From NCBI RefSeq assembly GCF_014284235.1, contig NZ_JACOGD010000011.1, forward strand, positions 1 through 64,000: a stretch of 64,000 bases of DNA, in the 5' to 3' direction. A model generated the notes under the pieces. The model had not been told where the DNA came from. It made no database searches and saw only the letters and a list, made by a program, of their open reading frames with translations. The DNA is from Cognatundibacterium curvum. Lineage in GTDB: Bacteria > Pseudomonadota > Gammaproteobacteria > Burkholderiales > Burkholderiaceae_D. Positions 25,694 to 34,147 of the stretch are shown piece by piece; the stretch's first letter is position 1, and every line of letters begins with the position of its first letter. Both the position numbers and the translations under genes were made by a program.

Positions 25694-26392
25694 TCAGCCC
25701 TGCAACTGCTCCGATTCCAGTATCAGCAGCTTAGGCATTTGCGTCGCTTGTTGCGCTGGTTCTGCTTTGCTTACATTGCCCGCACAGGCCGACTGCGCCA
25801 GTCTTAACATCGCGCCTGCCACTACCGAGATTCCAACCGGGCGGTAACGTGCCGGCAGCAGCCAGCGCAGCGGACGCAACACACGCAGCGCAATCGCTTC
25901 ACCGCTTCTGTGATCTGGCCGCTGCTGTCCTTCATTGTCGAGTAAGGCAGGGCGTACTATGCCCAGCGTGCTAAAGCCCAGCGCCGCCAGATCGCGTTCA
26001 GTTTCAGCTTTTACCCGCAGATAAAACGAGGATGCCTTGAGCGCCGCACCCAGCGACGAGTTATAGATCATGCAGTTCACACCCGCCGCCCGCGCCATCG
26101 TCGCGCAACGCAGCACCAGATCATGATCGGTCTGGTAAAACGCCGCCTGCGAACCCGCAAGCGCCATCGTGGTGCCGAGCGCGCACAACAGCACATCGGC
26201 CTGCCAGATTGCATCGTCAGCCTGTAGCTGACTGAAATCGCGAACCGGATTGAGCAGGCGCGCATCAGCAGCAAAGCCAGTCAGCGCACGGCGCGTCGGT
26301 GCGCACACCTGAGTTACGCCTGGTAGTGCCAGCGCTTGCCGTATCAATGATTGCCCGACCAGTCCGCTGCCGCCCAGTATCAGGATACGCAT
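25694..26392 (-). CDS. NAD(P)-binding Rossmann-fold protein (atypical SDR, HTATIP2-like)
   Basis: This 232-residue protein begins MRILILGGSGLVGQSLI, a nucleotide-binding GGxGxxG motif, and contains ADVLLCALGTTMALAGS, YNSSLGAALKASSFYLRVK with a Ser and a YxxxK-like element, and IVRPALL. This matches the short NAD(P)-binding oxidoreductases related to HTATIP2 and atypical SDRs; no substrate can be assigned. AGGA sits 8 bases before the ATG at 26392; a longer version from 26425 is possible. It lies between the SDR and TetR genes on the same strand and is probably co-transcribed. Confidence 0.82.
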   Translation of the reverse strand: MRILILGGSGLVGQSLIRQALALPGVTQVCAPTRRALTGFAADARLLNPVRDFSQLQADDAIWQADVLLCALGTTMALAGSQAAFYQTDHDLVLRCATMARAAGVNCMIYNSSLGAALKASSFYLRVKAETERDLAALGFSTLGIVRPALLDNEGQQRPDHRSGEAIALRVLRPLRWLLPARYRPVGISVVAGAMLRLAQSACAGNVSKAEPAQQATQMPKLLILESEQLQG

Positions 26393-26447
26393 AGGCTCAG
26401 TCCTGGCTGTTTGTGAGGTTTGCATGATGCCTGCTGCTCCGTGGGTT

Positions 26448-27233
26448 TCAGTTTTTCATGAGAGTGTACGCGACTTTGCTTTGTATGCTGCGTGGCGTAA
26501 AGCGATTGCTGAAGATCGTCAGTTTATTCATCAGCCCCGGCACCACGCTGAGTTTACCTTTGAACATAGCCTGCAAACCGATGTGCGCCACCGGCCGCGA
26601 TTGCATCATCACCAGCCTTTGATACAGCGTCGGCTTTTGCCCCGACACCGTCAAAAAATTCGTCGCCGTGATACCCGGCGACAGCACGCTGACCTTCACG
26701 CCATACGGTGCCAGTTCCTGATGCAGCGCCTCGCCAAACAACAGCACATAGCCCTTACTGCCTGCATACGCAGCATAAGTCGGCGTCGCCTGATAAGCCG
26801 CGATACTCGCAATCAGCAACATATAACCACGCCCGCGCTGCTTCATCTGCTGGCCAAACACATGCGTGAGCCGGGTCAGGCTCAGCATATTCAATTGCAT
26901 CATATCCAGCGTCTTTTCCAGCGGCTGCTGCAGGAATTCGCCATACAATCCATAGCCCGCATTATTGATCAGGATATCAATCGCTATCCCATCCGCATCC
27001 AGCCCCTGTTTCAATTGCGTAGCCGCATCCGCCGCCGTCAAATCCAGCCCCGTCACCCGCACCTGCACCCCATGCTGCGCCCGCAATTGTGCCGCTAATT
27101 CTTCCATGGGCGCAGTACGCCGCGCCACCAACACCAGATTCGCCCCCCGCGCCGCCAGCAAATGCGCAAAATCCACCCCAAAGCCACTGGACGCCCCGGT
27201 AATCAAGGCCCATAAACCACGAATGTCTTGCAT
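26448..27233 (-). CDS. Short-chain dehydrogenase/reductase
   Basis: This 261-residue classical SDR has the TGASSGFG cofactor motif (about residues 11-18), NNAGYGLYGEF for the NNAG motif, a catalytic Ser in LLIASIAAY, and YAAYAGSKGYV containing the YxxxK pair (Tyr-Ala-Gly-Ser-Lys). The C-terminal part (GLMNKLTIFSNRFTPRS) resembles lipid-active SDRs, but this is weak evidence. I place the start at 27233 (MQDIRG), which has AAGGA at good spacing; longer starts have none. It is the first gene of the TetR-controlled operon. Confidence 0.92.
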   Translation of the reverse strand: MQDIRGLWALITGASSGFGVDFAHLLAARGANLVLVARRTAPMEELAAQLRAQHGVQVRVTGLDLTAADAATQLKQGLDADGIAIDILINNAGYGLYGEFLQQPLEKTLDMMQLNMLSLTRLTHVFGQQMKQRGRGYMLLIASIAAYQATPTYAAYAGSKGYVLLFGEALHQELAPYGVKVSVLSPGITATNFLTVSGQKPTLYQRLVMMQSRPVAHIGLQAMFKGKLSVVPGLMNKLTIFSNRFTPRSIQSKVAYTLMKN

Positions 27234-27267
27234 ATTTCCATCCTTTTCCATGCTGGATTTGATTAAA

Positions 27268-27350
27268 TGACTATCGGTCAGTTGTGTTGTAAAAATAAAT
27301 GACCATCGGTCATTTGAATGTATCGTAAATCTGCTGCTGAGGCTTGTCAA
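27268..27350 (-). promoter_or_regulatory. Promoter with two TetR-type operators for the SDR operon
   Basis: On the minus strand a perfect -35 TTGACA (27345-27350), a 17-base spacer and TACGAT (27322-27327) form a strong sigma-70 promoter. Downstream of it lie two copies of a 13-bp palindrome: TGACCATCGGTCA at 27300-27312 (extended to 7-bp arms, 27298-27314) and TGACTATCGGTCA at 27268-27280. They are 32 bp apart centre to centre, about three helical turns. The positions fit repression at the start site by the TetR protein of the same operon. Confidence 0.65.
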
Positions 27351-27377
27351 CAAAAAATACTGTGTTCAGCAAAGCGA

Positions 27378-27518
27378 ACAAGCCGGTTTTTCATCGCCAG
27401 CTAAGGCATTTATTCGCTTAAAAATCACGATGACAGCCTGATAAGACACAGTTTGTCGATGAAATGACTTCAAGCCTGGTTTTTTAGCTTAACAAACTAA
27501 CCATGCCTGACATATAGT
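27378..27518 (+). promoter_or_regulatory. Upstream region of the RADAR operon with repeated elements
   Basis: CAAGCCGGTTTTTCA (about 27379) is repeated as CAAGCCTGGTTTTTTA (about 27471), and TTTCATCG (27389-27396) is inverted as CGATGAAA (27457-27464). A weak -10-like TATAGT lies at 27513-27518, 31 bp before the rdrA ATG, without a good -35. These may be regulator sites, but no promoter is firmly identified. Confidence 0.3.
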
Positions 27519-27549
27519 TGCTGTTTTGTATCGAAAATCGGCAAAACTC

Positions 27550-30162
27550 ATGAGCGACAATAAAGAGAACATCATCAAATTTCCTATCGATCAGGGAGAG
27601 CAGGCTAAACAGCTTAAAGCTGAAAATTTGCTGGCGCGCGATGTGTACGAACGCATTGCCGATTTATTGGAGCGAAGCGACAAAAAATTAAATGGAAAAC
27701 TGGACGTTGAATTAGATGATACGCGTGCGCATGAAGCCATTCTGATCGATGGTGGCAGAGGCACAGGTAAGAGTTCTATTCTCGTGAATTTACCGCTATA
27801 CCTGAATCAGGTGCCTGCGCTCAAGGATAAATTATTGATCCTGAAACCGGTGGACCCTACTTTGCTGGAAGACGGTGATGACTTATTCCTCAATATCATT
27901 GTGGCGGCTTTGCTGCGTGATAAACAGATTAAAGATGCGCTAAGTCGCGTAGATAATAAAACCGAGGCATTTTATGAGCAGTTGCAGCGCCTGGGCACGG
28001 CCTTAGAAGGCGTGCAAAAGCAAAAGAATGAATTTGGTCTGGATAAATTACGTGCATTCATCGGCAATCATGGCATCGCCGATGAAGTACATAAATTATT
28101 TGGCCTTGCCTTAGGTGTAACAAACAAGCGTCTGATAGTCTTGCCTATCGACGATGTCGACACCTCATTACAGCATGCATTTGAAAATCTGGAAGTGGTC
28201 AGAAAATATCTTGCTTCGCCTTATGTAGTTCCTATCATCAGCGGTGATTTGACTCTTTATCGTGATGTGACCTGGCGCGAATTTTACGGACGTATTACCG
28301 ATAAAGTGAAAGAGGATTCAAAGGAGGCATACCGTACAGCGAATGAGCTTGCGATCGAATATCAGCGCAAGGTTTTGCCTTTACCAAGGCGGCTACATGT
28401 ACCAGATATTCAATCTTACCTGGATAGTAAAAACATCGTTATTGTCGATTCGAGTAATGAGCCTTTAGTCAATGTTAAGGTATTTTCAGATTGGCTCAGG
28501 TTTACATTAAATGGGCATATCAACGGCTTCGAAAACAGTCGTCAGACTTTACCAATTTTTTCTATTCGCGATTTTTCTCAACTGATTTCTAACGTTCAGG
28601 AAGAAGTTCGGGAATTGGTCGATTACTTAAGAAAAGACTCAAGCGAACGAAACGAATTGGGGGCTGGAGAAAAGGGGCAGTATCGATTTGCAACGGAATT
28701 TGCTTTCGTAGGACGTTTTTATAACAGAAAGCGTTCAGTAGATTATTTGCAGGCTTTGCTTGCAACTTGGATTCAACCTCTCGAAGATTATTTTTTCAAA
28801 AATCCAGCTGAAGGATCTGCCGCATTGGTAACTAGTGCAATGCGTCATTGGATAGTCCAGAGACAAGACCAGGAAGCCAATGCCACTACATCAATTCTTG
28901 ATCTTGATCTGTTTAATCCAGTTCGACAGGGCTCGCCATACTGGCGTGATCATTTTAAAGGCCATGGTTTAAGGGACAGTTGGGGCAAATTTTTAGCTAC
29001 GCGTATTACGGATGAAACCTGGATTCAGAGTATTCCGGAAAGTACAGTATTGCCTTATCCAGTCCCGGAATTAGGCGTGGCTGGCGCAAATACACTTAAT
29101 GTGCCACATACAAAGTCAGATGCAATTACTGATCTTGGCTTGCAAAATATCGAATTTGTTCGCCGCTTAATGGTGCACCGTGCCTTCTATTCAAATAATC
29201 AGACGGGAAATTTAATTTTTACTGGAAGATTATTTGAGTTACTTATCTTGAGCTTAGTGCAGAAAGTTACCAATAGAGATGTTCATAAAATTCTGAGCAA
29301 CTCTCCCTATTATTCCTCGGCTTTTTTTGCCGGGACAAAAATGCTTAAAATTGACGCATCAGCCGATGCGCCGCAGGCAGATGAAATTGATGATAACGAT
29401 TTAGATAAATATATAGATCAATTAACTAAAGATATAAATTCGTGGCGCGCTGAACATACTGAGACCTTAAAATTACAGCCGCATGCGTTGCTGATTTATA
29501 AGGTGATGAATAAATTTTTCACCCAACTATCTCAAGGTTCTTGGATACTGGATAAAAAAGCAGATAGTGAAAAAACATACAAGCATCATCCGGGTCTTAA
29601 ATATGTTGCAGATATAGGGGTGCGCTCATTCCACGCAATTTGCGCCGCGTTTGGTAGTTTTGAGCATCCTTACGTTCAGAGCGTTTCCATTGCCAATGGT
29701 ACGGTTGCTGGAAAATCTTTTGAAAGCACCAGCCTTTTTATTTCAAACATCAAGCCATTCTTGAGTCCTGAATCGATCAGAAGTTATACCGGAGTGCTTT
29801 ACCAGCATCCTATAAAAAATATTTTGATGGATACCTATCGGGTTCTTTCGTTTGAGGATGAACTTGAAGGTGTAAAAATCAAAGAGATCAAAAAACAAAC
29901 AGTAGATGCATCAATCGAAGTTGCAATAGACAGAAAAATGCGCTACTACTTAAATATCATTACTGCTGGGGCAGATGCTAATACTGGGATAGAAATGGTA
30001 AAGAGCAGTAGTTTGCAGAGGCGAAGTGCAATTTTTGATGAATTTAAAAATAGGTTAACTCCCGCTCAAGTGTCAGCGTTGCCTACAATCAGAGACAAAC
30101 CTAGTAAATCCCAACTGGTTCGCTTTCTTAAAATCTGTATGCCTGCAGATGTGAGTCAGTAA
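27550..30162 (+). CDS. rdrA: RADAR anti-phage system ATPase RdrA
   Basis: This 870-residue P-loop NTPase has Walker A GGRGTGKSS (about residues 68-76) and Walker B LIVLPIDDVDT (acidic residues about 201-204), followed by sensor-like PYVVPIISGD and arginine-rich helical regions. The rest is a large helical/beta C-terminal part without close familiar motifs. Length, motif spacing and the immediate downstream adenosine-deaminase-like partner identify RdrA. This ATPase assembles with the RdrB deaminase, and the complex responds to phage by deaminating adenosine nucleotides (or RNA). I use the ATG at 27550; an upstream TTG has no better support. The stop overlaps the rdrB ATG by one base. The 3' two-thirds are visibly A+T richer than rdrB. 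Confidence 0.9.
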   Translation: MSDNKENIIKFPIDQGEQAKQLKAENLLARDVYERIADLLERSDKKLNGKLDVELDDTRAHEAILIDGGRGTGKSSILVNLPLYLNQVPALKDKLLILKPVDPTLLEDGDDLFLNIIVAALLRDKQIKDALSRVDNKTEAFYEQLQRLGTALEGVQKQKNEFGLDKLRAFIGNHGIADEVHKLFGLALGVTNKRLIVLPIDDVDTSLQHAFENLEVVRKYLASPYVVPIISGDLTLYRDVTWREFYGRITDKVKEDSKEAYRTANELAIEYQRKVLPLPRRLHVPDIQSYLDSKNIVIVDSSNEPLVNVKVFSDWLRFTLNGHINGFENSRQTLPIFSIRDFSQLISNVQEEVRELVDYLRKDSSERNELGAGEKGQYRFATEFAFVGRFYNRKRSVDYLQALLATWIQPLEDYFFKNPAEGSAALVTSAMRHWIVQRQDQEANATTSILDLDLFNPVRQGSPYWRDHFKGHGLRDSWGKFLATRITDETWIQSIPESTVLPYPVPELGVAGANTLNVPHTKSDAITDLGLQNIEFVRRLMVHRAFYSNNQTGNLIFTGRLFELLILSLVQKVTNRDVHKILSNSPYYSSAFFAGTKMLKIDASADAPQADEIDDNDLDKYIDQLTKDINSWRAEHTETLKLQPHALLIYKVMNKFFTQLSQGSWILDKKADSEKTYKHHPGLKYVADIGVRSFHAICAAFGSFEHPYVQSVSIANGTVAGKSFESTSLFISNIKPFLSPESIRSYTGVLYQHPIKNILMDTYRVLSFEDELEGVKIKEIKKQTVDASIEVAIDRKMRYYLNIITAGADANTGIEMVKSSSLQRRSAIFDEFKNRLTPAQVSALPTIRDKPSKSQLVRFLKICMPADVSQ

Positions 30163-32969
30163 TGCTGAACGCCGCATTATTCGATGTCTCAATTGCGACC
30201 GTTTTTTCGAGTTCAGCATTTGCAGAACTCATCAAACAACACCTGCTCAAACCCGACCCACGCCATCTGATGGAGCACAGCAATTTTCACGCTGTCTGTC
30301 TGGATGTGTTGCAGGCTGACCTGGACAGAGACTGGCCGCGGCGTTTTCGTCTGAATGAAATCCGGCATGGTTTGCAAATCGTGTGGCCGCAGACAGCCTT
30401 GCGTGGTCCTGCATTCAGCAGTCTGGATTATTTGTACGATCAGCTGTTCATCGCAGATGGTGATGCGCTGCGTTACCGCGATGGGCAGGAGCAAGACTAT
30501 GTGCGCTTTTGTGCGCAGCTCGATCCGGCGCTGGTGGTGGGCTGGAAGTTTGCGCAGCATCTGATGTCGCCGCATAGTCTGACTACCCACGATATGCAGC
30601 GCATCGTGGGACAGCAGCAGGCTTTGTTCAGTCCGGCCGCGGTCGATGGCAATGCAGTCGCGGAAAATCATGCACATCTGGGCGGCGTGCATACCAGCGG
30701 GCTCGCTTTGTTATTGGGTGTGCTGGCTCCGGATGGCGATCATCTTAAGCAGCATCCTCAGCATTCGACTTTATGCGAACTGCAGCGTGTGCTGCATGGT
30801 TTGCTGACGCGCGCGAGCTGGCTGCCTGAGTCCTATGCGGATGGGACAGTTCCGGCTTGTGATGCCGCGCTCAATTTGCTGCTGCAAGATAGTCTGGGCG
30901 AGCGTTGGCGTACTCAGCCGCAACGGCGTAGCGACTGGCAGCTAATTGCACAGCAAACTGTACATGCCTCGGTGCGCGATGCGGCCTGGCTGCGTCAGCA
31001 AATGGCAGTCGCGATGCTGGCCGGGCGCGTTGCCCAAGCCTGGTTGTGGCTGCTGATCTGGCTGTGGTGGCAGTATCAAAGTCCGCAATGCCCGTATGCG
31101 CTGCGTGTGCTCATCATTTATTTTTTGAATCGTCTGATGCATTTGCGGCGTGAGCTGATTATGGATGGTCAGGGCTTGACGCGCTTCGTGGCTTATTACG
31201 ACAGGCCACTGCGCTGGGGTGAGCAGCAACCCAATCATCTGAATGCGGCGCAAGTGCTGTTCCAGCATCCCGACGATGTGGCAGAGCTCAAGGTAACGCG
31301 TTCCAAATTCAAACCCGAAGAAATCGGTTTGTGGTTGCGTCAGCTTGCCAGCGCGACTGGCGTGGCTGCGCCGCAGGGGCTGGCACCTTTGCCTGCGGAC
31401 GAGGCTGCAGCGTATCGTGCATTGATGGATCGCTGGCATTTCTGTATACATTTTTTACGCATTCCGAAATTCCAACATCATCCGGAACTGGTGTGGCGTG
31501 AAGCGCGCCAATTGCGTGAACAATGCCTGTCGCAGGCGGGCTGGGACAGGCCGGAATTGCTGGGCCTGAGCAGCCGTTTGCCGCAGGATATGCGTCGTCA
31601 ATTGCTGCCTGTGCGCTGGGTGCGCGGCCTGGATGTGGCTGGCGATGAAAATCTGGTGCGGGTCGAAACCTATGCACCCGCATTGCGCTGGCTGCGTCAG
31701 GGCTTGCAGCATCAGGCAGAGCGTCAGGCGACTGTCGCGGGCTGGCATCTGAGTGTACATGCGGGTGAGGATTATGCTCATCCTTATTCCGGCATGCGCC
31801 ATCTGGATGAAACCGTCCAGTTTTGCGAGATGCGTTCCGGCGACAGGCTGGGACATGCGCTGGCACTGGGCATACGTCCGCGCGACTGGTTGCAGCGCCA
31901 CGGTGACATGGTGGTGCCTGTCGATGAGCATGTCGATAATCTGGTCTGGGCCTGGCATTATGCGGGTGTGATGGCAGAGCGCCTGCCCTTAGCGGCGCAA
32001 GTCATGCCTATGCTGGAGCGACGCATAAGGCGCTTTTTGCGCTATGTGCCGTGGATGCATCCGGCCTGTCTGGATTGGCTGCAGCCGGGCAGTATTCTGA
32101 AAGCGGCGCATGAACAGTTTGCCTGCAAGGCCGATGCACATATCACGCTCACCCATCCGGAAACCTTATTCAAAGCCTGGCAGTTACGCCGCAATTGCAG
32201 CTGGCAATTGAAGCAGGCTGAACTGTCTGGCATTTGTGATGCGGAATCAGCGCAGGCATTACCGGATCGCTATAAGCTGATGAAGCCTTGTACGCCGCAT
32301 GCGGAGTTGCAGGGTGATGCAAGTACAACTGAAGCAGTATCGGATTATTTGCCTGATGTACGTTTGTTCCGCGACCGCGCGCGCTGGTTGGAGATGCAAA
32401 AGGGCGGCAAGCCAGCACCGGCCTGGGGGTGTCGCCAGACCCATGCCGCTTTGCCTCAGGTCAGAGTCTCGCTGAGCGGGCCTGAACACAGCGACAGCCG
32501 CTGGCAACAGCAAGCCTTAAATGCGCTGGGCACCCTCAGCGATCAGCATACAGAAACCGAGCTGGAATTCATGGAAGCCTTGCAGGATTATCTGCTCGAT
32601 CTGTACGATGCGCGTGGCCTGATGATAGAGGTAAATCTGACCAGCAATGTGTATATCGCAAGGCTGGAAAGCTTCAGCGAACATCCGGTATTCAGATGGT
32701 ATCCGGTCTCGGAAAGCGTGCTCAGACCGGTCGAAGCGGCTAACCGCTTTGGCCTGCGCCGTGGTCCGATCAAGGTCTGCATTAATACCGATGACCCCGG
32801 CATCATGCCGACTACACTCAGAACCGAATTTGCCTTGCTGCGCGCAGCCGCGATGGAGCATGGCGCCACCCGCACCGATGCCGAAAGCTGGACCGAACGC
32901 CTGCGCCAAACCGGCGTGCAGGAATTCCGTCGTAAACATCAGGCTGTGTGGACCCAGCGTAGCGTGTGA
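30162..32969 (+). CDS. rdrB: RADAR anti-phage system adenosine deaminase RdrB
   Basis: This 935-residue protein has the metal-site motifs of the adenosine deaminase superfamily spread over a very long chain: NHAHLGG (His170 and His172), HAGEDY (His533, Glu536), RLGHAL (His564) and NTDDPG (Asp877, Asp878). Large insertions between the first and second motifs are typical of RdrB, which forms a dodecameric shell. It is translationally coupled to rdrA (TAATG). Its G+C-rich codon use matches the host genome and contrasts with rdrA. Ordinary adenosine deaminases are about 340 residues, so housekeeping ADA is excluded. Confidence 0.92.
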   Translation: MLNAALFDVSIATVFSSSAFAELIKQHLLKPDPRHLMEHSNFHAVCLDVLQADLDRDWPRRFRLNEIRHGLQIVWPQTALRGPAFSSLDYLYDQLFIADGDALRYRDGQEQDYVRFCAQLDPALVVGWKFAQHLMSPHSLTTHDMQRIVGQQQALFSPAAVDGNAVAENHAHLGGVHTSGLALLLGVLAPDGDHLKQHPQHSTLCELQRVLHGLLTRASWLPESYADGTVPACDAALNLLLQDSLGERWRTQPQRRSDWQLIAQQTVHASVRDAAWLRQQMAVAMLAGRVAQAWLWLLIWLWWQYQSPQCPYALRVLIIYFLNRLMHLRRELIMDGQGLTRFVAYYDRPLRWGEQQPNHLNAAQVLFQHPDDVAELKVTRSKFKPEEIGLWLRQLASATGVAAPQGLAPLPADEAAAYRALMDRWHFCIHFLRIPKFQHHPELVWREARQLREQCLSQAGWDRPELLGLSSRLPQDMRRQLLPVRWVRGLDVAGDENLVRVETYAPALRWLRQGLQHQAERQATVAGWHLSVHAGEDYAHPYSGMRHLDETVQFCEMRSGDRLGHALALGIRPRDWLQRHGDMVVPVDEHVDNLVWAWHYAGVMAERLPLAAQVMPMLERRIRRFLRYVPWMHPACLDWLQPGSILKAAHEQFACKADAHITLTHPETLFKAWQLRRNCSWQLKQAELSGICDAESAQALPDRYKLMKPCTPHAELQGDASTTEAVSDYLPDVRLFRDRARWLEMQKGGKPAPAWGCRQTHAALPQVRVSLSGPEHSDSRWQQQALNALGTLSDQHTETELEFMEALQDYLLDLYDARGLMIEVNLTSNVYIARLESFSEHPVFRWYPVSESVLRPVEAANRFGLRRGPIKVCINTDDPGIMPTTLRTEFALLRAAAMEHGATRTDAESWTERLRQTGVQEFRRKHQAVWTQRSV

Positions 32970-33064
32970 GGCGCGTGCAGGGTGTATGACACATCTGCGG
33001 CTAAAGATAAACACTGAAAAATTCTTAAACAAGTAAGGCAAATAAAAAAGAAATGGAATGAACG

Positions 33065-33781
33065 ATGGCTGAAAATGACTTAGCTGTGAATACGCAGAAT
33101 CAACAGGATGCCGCTGGTACCGTGGCCGATACAGCTGTACCAGGCCAAGTGCTAACAACGCCAGATGCAGGCACCGATGTGGCGCCCATCGTTGATCCGG
33201 CGCAGCTGGTGGTGCCGTTTAATGCTGATGCAATGGGGCTGATCGAAGCGGCGAAAACTAAACTCTTAGGCGAGATCGATGCCTCAATCCGCTGGTATGC
33301 GGAAAAGGCTCCACAGCGCGGTGCGACGGCCAGGCGCTTGCGGGTTGCGATGATTACGACTGGCGGCTTGTCCGCCGTGATTCCATCACTGACGCAAATG
33401 CATTTACCGGCGTGGATGGTGCCAGTGTTGGGGGAAACCATCTCGCCAATGTGGACCTCGGTACTGATAGCGCTGACGGCGACCTTGTATGCGTATGAAC
33501 GTTTTTATGGTGACGCTGAAGCCTGGATGCGCTTTGTACTGGCGCAGCAACAGTTACAGCGTTTGCGCGAAGAATTTGAACTGAACTGGCTCACGATACA
33601 GGTCTTACGCGTGGGTCAACCCGATCTGGGTAAGGAAATGGCCGAGCTGATCCGCGTATCCCGCGCGCGCCATCGCATCATCCAGCTCGAGACTGAGCAA
33701 TGGACGGCAGCGTTTAAGGCCGGCTTGCAAGCGACCACGCCTAAGCAAGTGGAAGAGAAGGGTGCTGTAACCGGTAGCTGA
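33065..33781 (+). CDS. SLATT-domain membrane protein, RADAR accessory component (RdrD type)
   Basis: This 238-residue protein has an Ala/Thr/Val-rich N-terminus, a charged stretch (SIRWYAEKAPQRGATARRLR), two membrane helices (about residues 92-112, ITTGGLSAVIPSLTQM, and about 126-145, WTSVLIALTATLYAYERF) and a long C-terminal coiled coil (LAQQQLQRLREEFELNWLT and beyond). This is the layout of SLATT proteins, predicted pore or membrane effectors in nucleotide-signalling and defence operons; some RADAR loci carry one as a third gene. It follows rdrB after 95 bp, and the start at 33065 has only a weak GGAA upstream. It probably acts at the membrane during RADAR activation, by inference. Confidence 0.85.
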   Translation: MAENDLAVNTQNQQDAAGTVADTAVPGQVLTTPDAGTDVAPIVDPAQLVVPFNADAMGLIEAAKTKLLGEIDASIRWYAEKAPQRGATARRLRVAMITTGGLSAVIPSLTQMHLPAWMVPVLGETISPMWTSVLIALTATLYAYERFYGDAEAWMRFVLAQQQLQRLREEFELNWLTIQVLRVGQPDLGKEMAELIRVSRARHRIIQLETEQWTAAFKAGLQATTPKQVEEKGAVTGS

Positions 33782-33850
33782 GGTGGCTGAGGTGGATGTA
33801 CGCAGTGCTTGAATTGTTGTTCTGGGGCGTAAGTACAAAACGCTAGCCGC

Positions 33851-33871
33851 TAAACACTAAACACTAAACAC
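33851..33871. repeat. TAAACAC triplicate
   Basis: Three exact tandem copies of the 7-mer TAAACAC just downstream of the RADAR operon. No function is evident. Confidence 0.8.
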
Positions 33872-33886
33872 TCATCACCGCCCCCC

Positions 33887-33960
33887 GTCATCCCTGCGCA
33901 GGCAGGGATCCAGTGACTTTCGCTGTAAAGCCGCTGGATTCCCGCCTGCGCGGGAATGAC
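33887..33960. repeat. REP-like inverted repeat element
   Basis: Two 27-bp arms (33887-33913 and 33934-33960) of the type GTCATYCCYGCGCAGGC... are inverted with about 4 mismatches across a 20-bp spacer. Each arm also contains its own small palindrome (CCTGCGCAGG-like). This is the form of dispersed intergenic repeats found widely in proteobacteria. It lies in the 366-bp gap between rdrD and the convergent symporter gene, so it could form a large stem in either transcript. Confidence 0.75.
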
Positions 33961-34096
33961 GAAATTTTGGGGGCTGGGTTCGTTTTCGAGCAGATTACAG
34001 CAGCTAAATTACAGCAGCTAAATGACAGCTGCTCAAGAAAAGGCGCTTACTGAAACACTCAGCCAGGCGCACAGCCTGCCATGAAAAATTGCACAT

Positions 34097-34126
34097 AAAA
34101 AAAGCGAGCACCAGGCTCGCTTTTTT
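34097..34126. terminator. Bidirectional intrinsic terminator
   Basis: GCGAGC (34104-34109) pairs with GCTCGC (34115-34120) across a 5-base loop, flanked by seven A on the left and six T on the right. It can therefore stop the plus-strand RADAR transcript and the minus-strand symporter transcript, which converge here. Confidence 0.85.
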
Positions 34127-34147
34127 GTCGTTCAATTCAACAGGAAA

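Noticed and set aside
31309..31958. Antisense frames under rdrB
   Set aside because: They overlap the conserved HAGEDY and RLGHA motifs of rdrB and are rich in Pro, Ala, His and Arg, as expected of a shadow frame.
27234..33850. RADAR region considered as an integrated mobile element
   Set aside because: No integrase, transposase, tRNA target or flanking direct repeat was found in the window; acquisition can only be suggested from composition.
33851..33960. Short repeats considered as a CRISPR fragment
   Set aside because: The units are too short or inverted, there are no regular spacers, and no cas genes are present.
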